From: Blastococcus aurantiacus
GTDB taxonomy: Bacteria; Actinomycetota; Actinomycetes; Mycobacteriales; Geodermatophilaceae
Direction: 5' to 3'
DNA: 64,000 nucleotides
NCBI RefSeq assembly: GCF_900102425.1
Contig: NZ_FNBT01000003.1
Coordinates: forward strand, 1 to 64,000
This document shows, in pieces, positions 38,912-47,657 of this stretch. A program made the position numbers and the translations under genes. The notes under the pieces are model-generated. The model had not been told where the DNA came from, made no database searches, and saw only the letters and a program-made list of their open reading frames with translations. Positions within the stretch are counted from its first letter, which is position 1; each line of letters starts with the position of its first letter.

Positions 38912-39427
38912 ATGCGCGCTGCCCTTCCCGCCGTCCTCGCAGCCCTCGTGGTGGCCGCGCTCGCACCGGTGCCCGCCGTCGCCTCACCGGAGCCGGCTCG
39001 GCCGTCGGCCGCGGCCCGGTGGACGGCGCCGCTGCCCGGCGAGCCGGCCGTGACTCGGCCGTTCGAGGCGCCCGCGCACGCCTACGGTCCGGGCCACCGG
39101 GGCGCCGACCTCGGCGGTGCGGCGGGGACGCCGGTGCTGGCGGCGGGTGACGGCGTGGTGGTGTTCGCCGGCATGGTGGCGGGCCGGCCGGTGGTCAGCA
39201 TCGACCACGCCGACGGCCTGCGGACGACGTACGAGCCGGTGGACCCGGTCGTCGGCGCCGGGCAGCGGGTGGCCCGGGGCTCCCCCATCGGCACGCTGGT
39301 GGTGGGGCACGCCGGCTGCCCGGCCGAGGCGTGCCTGCACTGGGGCCTGCGCCGCGGGGACACCTATCTGGACCCGCTGCAGTTGCTGGCGGTGCGGGTC
39401 CGCCTGCTCCCCCTGCGCGAGGGATGA
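38912..39427 (+). CDS. secreted M23 (LytM-like) peptidase family protein
   Basis: A 171-residue protein with a Sec-type signal (residues 1 to ~25, ending AVASPEP) and a small LytM fold. The first zinc motif HRGAD (HxxxD) is present. The second motif, normally HxH, reads CLHWGL, so the first (catalytic) His is Cys while the zinc-ligand His remains. A nearby Cys (HAGCPAEAC) could pair with it. It lies beside rpsB, where actinobacteria often encode such a protein. It may be a wall-binding or activator protein rather than an active endopeptidase. Confidence 0.88.
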   Translation: MRAALPAVLAALVVAALAPVPAVASPEPARPSAAARWTAPLPGEPAVTRPFEAPAHAYGPGHRGADLGGAAGTPVLAAGDGVVVFAGMVAGRPVVSIDHADGLRTTYEPVDPVVGAGQRVARGSPIGTLVVGHAGCPAEACLHWGLRRGDTYLDPLQLLAVRVRLLPLREG

Positions 39428-39500
39428 GCGCCGACGATGTGCACGCGCGGCGCGAACCGCTGCCAAGACGCGCCGTTGCCGCACGTCGTCGGCGTGCGGC

Positions 39501-40160
39501 TCACCCGATGCCGCAGAGCGACAGGACCAGGTGGAGTCGGCGGTCCTCCACCGATCGCAGGGGCGGCACGAGCAGCGTGGGGATGCCCGACTCCACCGCT
39601 GCGCCGTCCGGGCGGGACCGGTCACCGACCATGAGGGCCTCGCCCGGGCCGACGCCCAGCGCGTCGAGCGTGCGCGTGAACATCAGCGGATCCGGCTTCT
39701 GCACGCCCTGCTCGAACGACAGCGTGAAGACGTCGACCAGCCCGCCGAGGCGGGCGGCGTCGAAGGCCGGCCGCAGGTCGACGTGGATGTCGCTGACCAC
39801 GGCGATGCGGACATCGCCGTCCCGCAGTGACGCGAAGGTGTCGGCGACGTCGCCGACGAAGGGGTTGTTCCTGGGGTCGGACTCGACGGCGTACAGCGCC
39901 TCCACCAGCTCGGCGTCGAGCCCGGCATCTGCGAGGACGTCGAGGAAGGTGCGCCGGTGGAGCGCGGCGTCGCAGTCCACCCCGGGTGCGTCCAGCCGGT
40001 TCCCGGGACCGTTCGCCCGGGCGATCGCCGAGGCGATCCCCTCGACGGCGGCACGGTCGGCCCGGCGACCGAGGGCCGAGAGTGCCCGTTCGACCCACTC
40101 GACGTCGGTCATGTTCACGACGAGGGTCCCCCGCCAGACGAAGAGCACAGCCCGGATCAC
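39501..40160 (-). CDS. HAD-like hydrolase with altered nucleophile motif
   Basis: A 219-residue HAD-fold protein. Motif II (VVSDIHVDLR), the motif III lysine (GVQKPDPLMF) and motif IV (MVGDRSRPDGAA) are intact. Motif I, which should read FDWDGTL or FDWRGTL, is LFVWRGTLV: the nucleophilic Asp codon is GTC (Val). Without it, phosphatase activity is unlikely. The gene is otherwise open and in frame, and its GTG start overlaps the stop of the methyltransferase gene. It could be a pseudoenzyme, a recent mutation or a base-call error. Confidence 0.85.
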   Translation of the reverse strand: MIRAVLFVWRGTLVVNMTDVEWVERALSALGRRADRAAVEGIASAIARANGPGNRLDAPGVDCDAALHRRTFLDVLADAGLDAELVEALYAVESDPRNNPFVGDVADTFASLRDGDVRIAVVSDIHVDLRPAFDAARLGGLVDVFTLSFEQGVQKPDPLMFTRTLDALGVGPGEALMVGDRSRPDGAAVESGIPTLLVPPLRSVEDRRLHLVLSLCGIG

Positions 40161-40996
40161 GGCGCGTCCGACTCGGCAGCCTGTCCCGCCGCCGGCCGGA
40201 CGGCTGTGGCGATGAGGTGCGGTCCCAGACCGAGCAGTTCCGGGACGCGCTCCACAGCACGTGCGGCTTCCAGGACGACCTCCAGGTCCGCCGCCGTGGC
40301 CACCCGCTGGTCGAGATCGCCCAGCGCGAACGCGATCCCTTCGACGGCAACCATGTCGCGCAGCGTCAGGCCTGCGTCCAGCACCTCGGCCCGCAGCTCG
40401 TCAGGACGGTGGGTGTACGCGGGAAAGCCGCCTTCGTGCGCCGGTTCCAGACCTCCATCACGCTCTGCCCGGTCGACGACCTCGCGCATCCGGGGATGCG
40501 GCTCGTACAACCGTTGAGCGACCAGACCGTGCAGCCGGGGCGCCCAGCGCGAAATCGCCGCGACGAACACCGGTCCTCCCGGCCTCACCACCCGCGCCGC
40601 TTCCTGCAGCGCGAGAACGCGCTCGGCGCGCTCGCCGAGGTGGTACAGCGGGCCGAGCAGCAGGACCGCGTCGACCGAGGCGTCGGGCAGGTCCAGCGCC
40701 CGGGCATCGCCATGTTTCGTGCGGACGCTCTCCGGCGCATGGACGGCTAGTTCGTCCACGTGCCGCTGCACGAGGTCGCGGTGTTCCACCTCGTACCCGG
40801 ACTCGGCCAGCCACAGGGCGTACCGCCCCGGTCCGCCGCCGATGTCCGCCACGACAGCCGGGGCGGGAGGCAGCGCCCGCAGCACGATCTCCTGAGTCCG
40901 CAGGAGCTCGACCATCCCAAACGGTGAGTCGAGGCGGGCGCTTTCGTGCCCCCGGTCGTAGTAGGCGTGCATCGCCGTCGGCTCACAGGTGGACAC
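40157..40996 (-). CDS. class I SAM-dependent methyltransferase
   Basis: A 279-residue protein with the SAM-binding motif VVADIGGGPGRYALWLAESGYEV (about residues 48-70), the acidic DLVQRH end of strand beta-2, GDARALDLPDASVDAVLLLGPLYHL and the post-motif VVRPGG. It resembles the methyltransferase-11 group; the substrate is unknown. An internal ATG (MHAYYDRG, 40972) could be the true start. It is coupled to the HAD gene and lies 69 nt downstream of whiG on the same strand. Confidence 0.88.
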   Translation of the reverse strand: MSTCEPTAMHAYYDRGHESARLDSPFGMVELLRTQEIVLRALPPAPAVVADIGGGPGRYALWLAESGYEVEHRDLVQRHVDELAVHAPESVRTKHGDARALDLPDASVDAVLLLGPLYHLGERAERVLALQEAARVVRPGGPVFVAAISRWAPRLHGLVAQRLYEPHPRMREVVDRAERDGGLEPAHEGGFPAYTHRPDELRAEVLDAGLTLRDMVAVEGIAFALGDLDQRVATAADLEVVLEAARAVERVPELLGLGPHLIATAVRPAAGQAAESDAP

Positions 40997-41065
40997 CCGC
41001 GCATGATCGCGCAGTCGACCGAACCGGGGACAGCGCCTTTGTCCGAGGTGCCCGCCCGATCGGCG

Positions 41066-41866
41066 TCAGGCGATGTCGGCGAGCTTGGTGCGCAGGTGGA
41101 GCACGGCCTTGGTGTGCAGCTGGCAGATGCGGCTCTCGGTCACGCCGAGCACGCGACCGATGTCGGCGAGGGTGAGGCCCTCGAAGTAGTAGAGGGAGAC
41201 GACGACCTTCTCCCGCTCGGGCAGCTGCTCCACCGCGCGGGCCAGCAGCTGGCGGGCCTCACCGTTCTCCGCCATCGCCTGCGGGTCGAGGGCGCGGGTG
41301 TCCTGGAGGGTGTCGCCCAGGCGCGGCGAGCCGCCGTCGTCGTCGGTGAGCATTTCGTCCAGGGCGACGACGTTGACCAGCGACAGCTGGCCGAGGAACT
41401 TGCGGATCTCCTCGACGTCCATGTCCATGGCGTCGGCGACCTCGTCGTCGGTCGGCGTCCGGTGCAGCCGGGCCTCGAGCTCGGCGACGGTGCGCTCGAA
41501 CTGGCGGGCCTTCATGCGTACCGACCTCGGGATCCAGTCGGTGTTGCGGAGCTCGTCGATGATCGCGCCGCGGATGCGGGCCATCGCGTAGCTCTCGAAC
41601 TTGACCTCACGAGTCGGCTCGTAGCGCGTGATCGCGTCGATCAGGCCGAACGTGCCGTAGGAGACCAGGTCGGCCTGCTCGACGTGGCTCGGCAGGCCGC
41701 TGCCCACGCGACCGGCGACGTACTTGACCAGCGGCGCGTAGTGGAGGATCAGCCGGTCGCGCAGGCCCGGGTCGCGGTCGGCCACGTACTGCGCCCACAG
41801 CTGGGCGACGAAGGCGTCGGTGTCCTCGGCCGCCTCGTCGATCGCGTGGATCGTTGCCTCAGGCAC
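41066..41866 (-). CDS. whiG: WhiG/FliA-type RNA polymerase sigma factor
   Basis: A 266-residue sigma-70 family factor of the FliA/WhiG branch: region 2 [51 protein letters not shown], region 3 and region 4 [45 protein letters not shown]. In Streptomyces WhiG starts sporulation; FliA-type factors control motility in flagellate bacteria. Either role, or both, is plausible in a spore- or zoospore-forming relative. The GTG start has GAGGAGG. It follows xerC. Confidence 0.94.
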   Translation of the reverse strand: MPEATIHAIDEAAEDTDAFVAQLWAQYVADRDPGLRDRLILHYAPLVKYVAGRVGSGLPSHVEQADLVSYGTFGLIDAITRYEPTREVKFESYAMARIRGAIIDELRNTDWIPRSVRMKARQFERTVAELEARLHRTPTDDEVADAMDMDVEEIRKFLGQLSLVNVVALDEMLTDDDGGSPRLGDTLQDTRALDPQAMAENGEARQLLARAVEQLPEREKVVVSLYYFEGLTLADIGRVLGVTESRICQLHTKAVLHLRTKLADIA

Positions 41867-41957
41867 GGTGGCCCTCCTCGCTCGCGCTGCGGGCTCGCGC
41901 CCCGTGGTCCTGCCTCATGGTGGCTGCTGCCCGTTCCATCCGCACCCAGCCCTCCGC

Positions 41958-42893
41958 TCAGGCCCGGGGGTGAGCTTGGGCGTGCACCGCACGGAGCCGC
42001 TCGACGGTGACGTGCGTGTAGATCTGCGTCGTCGCGAGGCTAGCGTGGCCCAGCAGTTCCTGGACGGACCGCAGGTCCGCGCCGCCCTCCAGTACGTGGG
42101 TCGCCGCGGAGTGCCGCAAACCGTGCGGACCGATGTCGGGCGCGCCGTCCGTGCCCGCGACGGCTGCGTGCACGATGCGGCGCGCCTCGCGGGCGTCCAA
42201 CCGCCCTCCGCGGACGCCCAGCAGGAGAGCGGGCCCGGACGAGCTCACCGCGAGGGCCGGACGACCACGGGTCAGCCAGGCGTCGAGCGCCGCCTCGGCG
42301 GGCAGGCCGTAGGGGACGGTGCGTTCCTTGCGGCCCTTGCCGAGGACCCGCAGCACCCGACGTCCCCGGTCGAGGTCGTCGACGTCCAGGCCGACCAGCT
42401 CGCTGACGCGGATGCCGGTGGCGTAGAGGAGCTCGAGAACGACCGCGTCCCGCAGTCCCACCGGCTCCTCGGCTCCGGCGGCCGACTCGACGACCGCGCG
42501 GGCCTGGTCGGGGGCCAGCACGTCGGGCAGGGTGCGGTGTGCCTTCGGGCTGACCAGGCGGAGCCCGACGTCCTCGGTGGTGAGCTCGGACCGGCGGAGC
42601 CACCTGGTGAACGACCGCGCGGCGGCGGCGTGCCGGGCGGTCGTGGCCCGGCTGTGGCCCTTCGTGCGCCCCTGCGCCAGCCAGCTGCGCAGCACGGGCA
42701 GGTCCAGGTGGTGGGGCTGCTCGCCCCCACGGCGCGCGAGGTGGTGGAGCAGCCCGACGACGTCGGTGACGTACCCGCGGACCGTGTGCTCGGAGAGGTC
42801 CCGCTGACTCCGGAGGTGGTCCTCGTAGCCGGCCAGCACCTCGGCCAGGGCCGACGGCAGGGCGGCGCGCGCGTCCGCCGTCCCCGTCGCCAT
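41958..42893 (-). CDS. xerC: tyrosine recombinase XerC
   Basis: XerC with XerD resolves chromosome dimers at dif. The 311-residue protein has the N-terminal SAM-like core-binding domain and the catalytic residues in [15 protein letters not shown] (Arg), [41 protein letters not shown] (His, Arg, His and the nucleophilic Tyr). Its place between dprA and whiG is the chromosomal actinobacterial one, so it is housekeeping rather than a phage integrase. Confidence 0.95.
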   Translation of the reverse strand: MATGTADARAALPSALAEVLAGYEDHLRSQRDLSEHTVRGYVTDVVGLLHHLARRGGEQPHHLDLPVLRSWLAQGRTKGHSRATTARHAAAARSFTRWLRRSELTTEDVGLRLVSPKAHRTLPDVLAPDQARAVVESAAGAEEPVGLRDAVVLELLYATGIRVSELVGLDVDDLDRGRRVLRVLGKGRKERTVPYGLPAEAALDAWLTRGRPALAVSSSGPALLLGVRGGRLDAREARRIVHAAVAGTDGAPDIGPHGLRHSAATHVLEGGADLRSVQELLGHASLATTQIYTHVTVERLRAVHAQAHPRA

Positions 42894-42924
42894 GGCGGAA
42901 CCGTCCGTCGGGCCGCCCGACCGG

Positions 42925-44184
42925 TCAAGACGCCACGCCGGGTCGACGTCCGCTGCGTGGCTCCTTCGGCGGAGGCGTCACCCGCCAGCCGGTGCCGGTC
43001 CACTGGACGAGGTCGGCCAGCTCGAGCGCCGGCAGCACGCGCAGCACCTCGAGGACATCGCATCCGGCTACCGCCGCCAGCCGCTCCGGGCTCACGCCGA
43101 TGCGCACCGGGCAGGCGTCGAGGACCCGGGTGGCGAGGTCGGAGAGCCCGTCGCGCACCGACTCCGGCCGGGGCGCCGGGTCGGCCAGGTCCGCGCCGAT
43201 GCTCCCGACGGCGTCGATGACGTGGGCGGCGGACGCGACCAGCCGGGCACCCAGCTGCTCGTCGCGGAGCAGCTCGTGGCACCCGACGCTCATCGCCGAC
43301 GTGACGGGGCCGGGCACCACGAGCACCGAGCGTCCGAGGTCCTGCGCCCGCCGGGCGGTGGCCAGGGCACCCGATCGGGCGGCCGCCTCGACCACGACCG
43401 TGCCGCGGGTCAGGGCGGCGATCAGCCGGTTCCGCACGAGGAAGCGGTGCCGCAGCGGCGCCGAGCCCGGGGGCCACTCGCTCACCAGAAGACCGGTCTC
43501 GGCGATGCGGTGGAAGAGCGCGCCGTGCGCGGCCGGGTAGGGGCGGTCGACACCGCAGGAGAGCACCGCGACCGTCGGTGCCTCGGCGGCCAGCGCCCCG
43601 CGGTGGGCGGCGGCGTCGATCCCGAAGGCACCGCCCGAGACGACGGTCCAGCCCCGCTCCCCCAGCTGGTGGCCCAGCTCGGCGGCGACGTGCTCGCCGT
43701 ACGCCGTCGAGGCGCGGGAGCCGACCACGGCGACCGAGCGGTCGGCGAGCTCGTCGAGCCGGCCCGGCCCGCGGACCCACAACGCCAGGGGCGGCACCGG
43801 CGCCTTCGTCCGGTCCGACTGGTTGCGCCGATCCGCCGGCTCGTCGGCCACTGCGAGCGTGAGGGCGTGCAGCTGCAGGAACGGCCACTCGTCGTCCTCG
43901 GGGATCACCAGCCGCGCTCCGCACCGCTCCGCCCGCTGGAAGTCGGCCAGCGTCGCGTCCTGCTGCGCCCGTGCGCCGACCAGGGAGCGCAGCGCATCCG
44001 GTGCAGCGCCACTGCGCAGCCGCTGCACCGCGACCACCGGGCCCAGGTGGTCGACGTACCGCCAGAGGTCGACCGTGCCCGGCTCGACCGAACGGCTGAG
44101 CCACGCCCGCGCCCGCCGCAGCCCCGGGTGCCGCTGGTCGCTTCCTGCGGCGGCGTCCTCGAGGTCCTCGTCGAGCGTGGTCAT
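42925..44184 (-). CDS. dprA: DNA-processing protein DprA
   Basis: DprA (Smf) loads RecA on incoming single-stranded DNA. The 419-residue protein has a helical N-terminal region, the Rossmann-like core with [62 protein letters not shown] and GHELL-type CHELL, and a C-terminal winged-helix ([26 protein letters not shown]). The ATG at 44184 overlaps the comM stop (ATGA). Confidence 0.95.
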   Translation of the reverse strand: MTTLDEDLEDAAAGSDQRHPGLRRARAWLSRSVEPGTVDLWRYVDHLGPVVAVQRLRSGAAPDALRSLVGARAQQDATLADFQRAERCGARLVIPEDDEWPFLQLHALTLAVADEPADRRNQSDRTKAPVPPLALWVRGPGRLDELADRSVAVVGSRASTAYGEHVAAELGHQLGERGWTVVSGGAFGIDAAAHRGALAAEAPTVAVLSCGVDRPYPAAHGALFHRIAETGLLVSEWPPGSAPLRHRFLVRNRLIAALTRGTVVVEAAARSGALATARRAQDLGRSVLVVPGPVTSAMSVGCHELLRDEQLGARLVASAAHVIDAVGSIGADLADPAPRPESVRDGLSDLATRVLDACPVRIGVSPERLAAVAGCDVLEVLRVLPALELADLVQWTGTGWRVTPPPKEPRSGRRPGVAS

Positions 44185-45701
44185 GCCGCGGCCCGCTGCA
44201 GCCGCATGCCGAGGGCCTCTGCAACCTCGTCCGGGCCCGGCACTGTGCGCCCGGCGAGATCGGCCAGCGTCCAGGCGACCCGCTGGACGCGGTCGAACCC
44301 GCGGACCGACAGCGCCCCGCGTTCCAGTGCCCGCTCCGCCAGCGCGAGCGACGCCCGTGGCGTGGCGAAGCGATCGCGCAGGAGCCGCCCGGGCACCTGG
44401 CTGTTGAGCGCGAGGCCGGTGCCCGCCAGCCGCTCCGCCGCCACGGCCCGCGCCTGCCGCACGCGCCGGGCGACGACCTCGGTGGACTCGGGCTCGCCGA
44501 GTCCGTCCAGCCAGGCGGCCCGCGTCACCGGCGGCAGCTCCACGCGCAGGTCGATGCGGTCGAGCAGTGGGCCGGACAGGCGGGACCGATAGCGACGCCG
44601 CTCGAGCGGGCTGCAGGTGCAGGCCGGGTCGCCGGCTGCGCTGGCGCAGGGACAGGGGTTGGCGGCCAGCACAAGCTGGGCCCGGCACGGGAACGTGGCC
44701 GCACCGGACGCTCGCGAGATCGTGACCTCGCCGCGCTCCAGGGGCTGGCGGAGCGTGTCGAGCACCGCGCGGGGGAACTCGGGCGTCTCGTCCAGGAACA
44801 GGACGCCGCGGTGCGCCCGGCACAGCGCACCGGGACGGATCTGCCCCGACCCACCGCCGACCAGCGCCGCCATGGTGGCCGAGTGGTGCGGCGCCTCGAA
44901 CGGCGGGCGGGTGAGCAGCGGGGCGGCCGACGGGAGTGTCCCGGCGATCGAGTGGATCGCGGTGACCTCCAGCGCCGCCTGCTCGTCGAGCGGTGGCAAC
45001 AGCCCCGGCAGGCGCTCGGCGAGCATCGTCTTCCCCGCGCCGGGCGGCCCCGCGAGGAACAGGTGGTGCCCCCCGGCGGCGGCGATCTCGACGGCCCGGC
45101 GCCCCACCGACTGGCCGACGACGTCGCCCAGGTCGGCCGCCGGGGCGGTTTCGGGCAGGGTCGCACGCTGGTGCGGCGCCAGCAGACGGCGCCCGGCCAG
45201 GTGCTCGACGACCTGTCCCAGCGACCCGACCGCCAGCACCTCGATGCCCTCCACCAACGCGGCCTCGTCGGCGTTGGCGGCAGGTACGACGACCTGCCCG
45301 TGGCCGGCGCGCGCCGCGGCCAGCACGGCCGGCAGCACTCCGCGGATCGGCCGGACCGAACCGTCGAGCCCGAGCTCTCCGAGCAGCACCAGCCGGTCGA
45401 TCGCCCGCGCGGGCACCGTGCCGGCGGCCGCCAGGACCGCGGCGGCCAGCGCGAGGTCGAACCCGCTGCCCTGCTTGGGCATCGACGCGGGTGACAGACC
45501 GATCGTGATGCGCCGCGCCGGGAACTCCCCGCCGGTGTTCACCACGGCCGCGCGGACCCGGTCGACCGACTGCCGCACCACGGCGTCGGGGAGTCCGACG
45601 AGGGCCACCCCGGGGAGCCCCTGCGCGATGTCCAGCTCAACCTCGACCAGGGCACCCCGGACGCCGACCAGCCCGACCGACCAGGTGCGGGCCAGCGTCA
45701 C
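44181..45701 (-). CDS. comM: YifB/ComM-type Mg chelatase-like AAA ATPase
   Basis: A 506-residue AAA+ protein; ComM is a branch-migration helicase in natural transformation. The N-terminal ChlI-like domain (VELDIAQGLPGVALVGLPDAVVRQSVDRVRAA) is followed by Walker A GPPGAGKTMLAERLPG, Walker B GVLFLDETPEF, and a Cys-rich zinc loop ANPCPCASAAGDPACTCSPLERRRY. The start is GTG at 45701, overlapping the yraN stop (GTGA). The comM-dprA pairing is conserved. Confidence 0.95.
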   Translation of the reverse strand: MTLARTWSVGLVGVRGALVEVELDIAQGLPGVALVGLPDAVVRQSVDRVRAAVVNTGGEFPARRITIGLSPASMPKQGSGFDLALAAAVLAAAGTVPARAIDRLVLLGELGLDGSVRPIRGVLPAVLAAARAGHGQVVVPAANADEAALVEGIEVLAVGSLGQVVEHLAGRRLLAPHQRATLPETAPAADLGDVVGQSVGRRAVEIAAAGGHHLFLAGPPGAGKTMLAERLPGLLPPLDEQAALEVTAIHSIAGTLPSAAPLLTRPPFEAPHHSATMAALVGGGSGQIRPGALCRAHRGVLFLDETPEFPRAVLDTLRQPLERGEVTISRASGAATFPCRAQLVLAANPCPCASAAGDPACTCSPLERRRYRSRLSGPLLDRIDLRVELPPVTRAAWLDGLGEPESTEVVARRVRQARAVAAERLAGTGLALNSQVPGRLLRDRFATPRASLALAERALERGALSVRGFDRVQRVAWTLADLAGRTVPGPDEVAEALGMRLQRAAA

Positions 45702-46054
45702 GAGAAGGCCGCCCTGAGGTGCGTGACGTCCGGTGGGCCGGCCCGACGCACGAGCACCCCGACGACGTCGAAGCGGATCTCCGGGGCGTGCTCGTCGTGC
45801 GCGGCCAGCCACCGCTGGGCCAGCAGCCGGATCCGGCGCTGCTTGGCCGGGGTGACCGATTCGGCGGGATGCCCGTAGCCGAGGCCGCGGCGGGTCTTCA
45901 CCTCGCAGAAGACGAGCGCGCCGTCGTCGCGGGCGACGATGTCCAGCTCGCCCTCGCGGCACCGCCAGTTGCGGTCGAGGACGCGCAGACCGGCGTCGGT
46001 CAGGTAGTCGGCGGCGATGCGTTCGCCGTGGTCACCGAGGCGTGGAGGAGGCAC
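45698..46054 (-). CDS. yraN: YraN family (UPF0102) endonuclease-like protein
   Basis: A 118-residue protein with a predicted PD-(D/E)xK nuclease-like fold. Family marks are GDHGERIAADYLTDAGLRVLDRNWRCREGELDIVARD and LVFCEVKTRRGLGYG, with the acidic and Lys residues of the putative active site. Its biochemical role is not settled. It starts a yraN-comM-dprA run. The GTG start at 46054 has only a weak upstream signal. Confidence 0.93.
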   Translation of the reverse strand: MPPPRLGDHGERIAADYLTDAGLRVLDRNWRCREGELDIVARDDGALVFCEVKTRRGLGYGHPAESVTPAKQRRIRLLAQRWLAAHDEHAPEIRFDVVGVLVRRAGPPDVTHLRAAFS

Positions 46055-46160
46055 CCGCCCACCGTCGCCGGACGCGACCGGCGTCGGGATGGGGCAGACG
46101 AAGCTGTGGACGGCGGGCGACCCTGTGGAGCGGCAGGCGGGAACACGCGGGAGCCCGGGT

Positions 46161-46166
46161 TACCGT
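46161..46166 (+). promoter_or_regulatory. candidate -10 for a small gene, leaderless start
   Basis: TACCGT (a TANNNT match) ends 6 nt before the ATG at 46173 and there is no ribosome-binding site, so the transcript is probably leaderless. It lies in the 118-bp gap divergent from yraN. Confidence 0.5.
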
Positions 46167-46172
46167 CCCGGC

Positions 46173-46403
46173 ATGTACGTCGAGACGGTCGTCCAGATCA
46201 ACGACCGGGACACCTACCAGGCCAGCGTCCGGCTGCGCACCGCCGTCGTCTCCAACCGGCCACCCATCGATGCCCTCGTCCGCTTCTCCCCTACCGGCTG
46301 GCTGACCATGAAGCCGCTCGCCGGCGGCAAGGTCACCGTCGTCTCGGCCGCCGAGGTCTTCGACGTCACCAACCTGGAGCGCGTGCAGTCCCTCGACGGC
46401 TAG
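46173..46403 (+). CDS. small hypothetical protein
   Basis: A 76-residue protein I cannot assign. It is predicted to be beta-rich (MYVETVVQINDRDTYQASVRLRTAVVSNRPP, VTVVSAAEVFDVTNLERVQSL), with no Cys, signal or membrane segment. Codon use matches neighbours, a leaderless-type -10 precedes it, and it ends 3 nt before the convergent DUF2469 gene, so I consider it real. Possibly a small barrel-fold protein. Confidence 0.7.
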   Translation: MYVETVVQINDRDTYQASVRLRTAVVSNRPPIDALVRFSPTGWLTMKPLAGGKVTVVSAAEVFDVTNLERVQSLDG

Positions 46404-46406
46404 CCG

Positions 46407-46727
46407 TCAGGTCCGTGGCGGCGTGTCCGGGAGCTCGAGGTCGGGCTTGTCCAGCTCCTCGACGTTGACGTCCTTGAACGTCAGCACCCGCACGTTGCGG
46501 ACGAACCGGGCGGGCCGGTACATGTCCCACACCCAGGCGTCGGAGAGCTTCAGCTCGAAGTAGACCTCGCCGCCGGCCTCGCGGACCTGGAGGTCGACGG
46601 AGTTGGCGAGGTAGAACCGCCGCTCGGTCTCCACCACGTAGGTGAACTGGCGGACGATGTCCTTGTACTCGCGATAGAGCTGCAGCTCCATCTCGGTCTC
46701 GTACTTCTCGAGATCCTCGGTGCTCAT
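46407..46727 (-). CDS. DUF2469 family protein
   Basis: A 106-residue protein of the actinobacterial DUF2469 family. The sequence is highly conserved in the order: MSTEDLEKYETEMELQLYREYKDIVRQFTYVVETERRFYLAN, then SDAWVWDMYRPARFV, then LTFKDVNVEEL. It is nearly always next to rnhB, here overlapping it by ATGA. Function is unknown. Confidence 0.93.
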   Translation of the reverse strand: MSTEDLEKYETEMELQLYREYKDIVRQFTYVVETERRFYLANSVDLQVREAGGEVYFELKLSDAWVWDMYRPARFVRNVRVLTFKDVNVEELDKPDLELPDTPPRT

Positions 46728-47518
46728 CGGTCCTCGGTGCTCGTCGGTGGCTCGCAGGACACAGGGGGCATGCCCCCATCATCGTGCATGGCGTCGTCGC
46801 CGGGCAGCGGGTGGACCCGCCCGGCGTGGACGTCCCGCGCCCGCGCCACGTTGACGAAGCGCATCCGGTGCGCAGGACTGGGCCCGTGCCGCTCCAGGGC
46901 AGCGGTGTGCACGTCGGTGATGTAGCCCTTGTGGCCGGCGAAGTCGTACTCCGGCCACCGCTCGTGCAGCTCCACCATCACGCGGTCCCGGGTCACCTTC
47001 GCCAGCACCGACGCCGCGGCCACGCAGGCAGCCACGCGATCGCCCTTCCAGACGGCGAGGCCCGGCCGTGCGAGGCCCGGCACCGGGAACCCGTCGGTGA
47101 GGACGTAGTCCGGCTCGGGGTCCAGCGTGCACACCGCCCGGCGCAGCGCCTCCAGGTTCGTGACGTGCATGCCACGGGCGTCCAGCTCCTCCACCGGGAT
47201 CTGCACCACCGACCAGGACACCGCCCGGTCGAGGATCTCGGCGTACACGCGCTCGCGCGCCGCGGCGGTGAGCAGCTTGGAGTCGGCCAGCCCGGGCACC
47301 CGGCCGCGCTTGCCGGCGGGCAGCACGCACGCGGCGGCGACCAGCGGCCCGGCGCACGCCCCGCGACCGGCCTCGTCGGCACCGGCGACGGCCGTGAACC
47401 CGCGGCGGCGGAGCGAGCGCTCCATGTCCCAGAGCGCGTCGGCGGGCTCCTCGCCGGCGAGCGGCCGCAGCCTGCGGTGAGCCGGCGCGGCAGTGGAGTG
47501 AACGGGACGGGCAGCCAT
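46724..47518 (-). CDS. rnhB: ribonuclease HII
   Basis: RNase HII removes ribonucleotides and RNA primers from DNA-RNA hybrids. The 264-residue protein has the catalytic motifs GADEAGRGACAGPLVAAACVL, DSKLL, DGFPVPGL, ACVAAASVLAKVTRDRVM and GYITDVHTAAL. There are ~40 extra N-terminal residues before the fold; a start further inside is possible. It is coupled to the DUF2469 gene. Confidence 0.95.
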   Translation of the reverse strand: MAARPVHSTAAPAHRRLRPLAGEEPADALWDMERSLRRRGFTAVAGADEAGRGACAGPLVAAACVLPAGKRGRVPGLADSKLLTAAARERVYAEILDRAVSWSVVQIPVEELDARGMHVTNLEALRRAVCTLDPEPDYVLTDGFPVPGLARPGLAVWKGDRVAACVAAASVLAKVTRDRVMVELHERWPEYDFAGHKGYITDVHTAALERHGPSPAHRMRFVNVARARDVHAGRVHPLPGDDAMHDDGGMPPVSCEPPTSTEDR

Positions 47519-47588
47519 CGCGCACCGACACTACGACGCCCGCGAAGGCGGTCGGGAAGCGACACCGGCCGTGCCCCGGACACACGGA

Positions 47589-47614
47589 GGGCCGGCCCTG
47601 GGAAGGACCGGCCC
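47589..47614 (-). terminator. GC hairpin after the response regulator
   Basis: GGGCCGG (47589-47595) and CCGGCCC (47608-47614) pair around a 12-nt loop in the 139-nt gap between the LuxR-type gene and rnhB. A modest stem, likely a terminator by position. Confidence 0.5.
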
Positions 47615-47657
47615 CGCGTGCGGAGGAACACTCGAGGGGCGACTGCCCCCCGGGACG

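Noticed and set aside
41958-42893. XerC as a phage or island integrase
   Set aside because: Its place between dprA and whiG is the conserved chromosomal one. There are no att-like repeats, tRNA or phage genes nearby.
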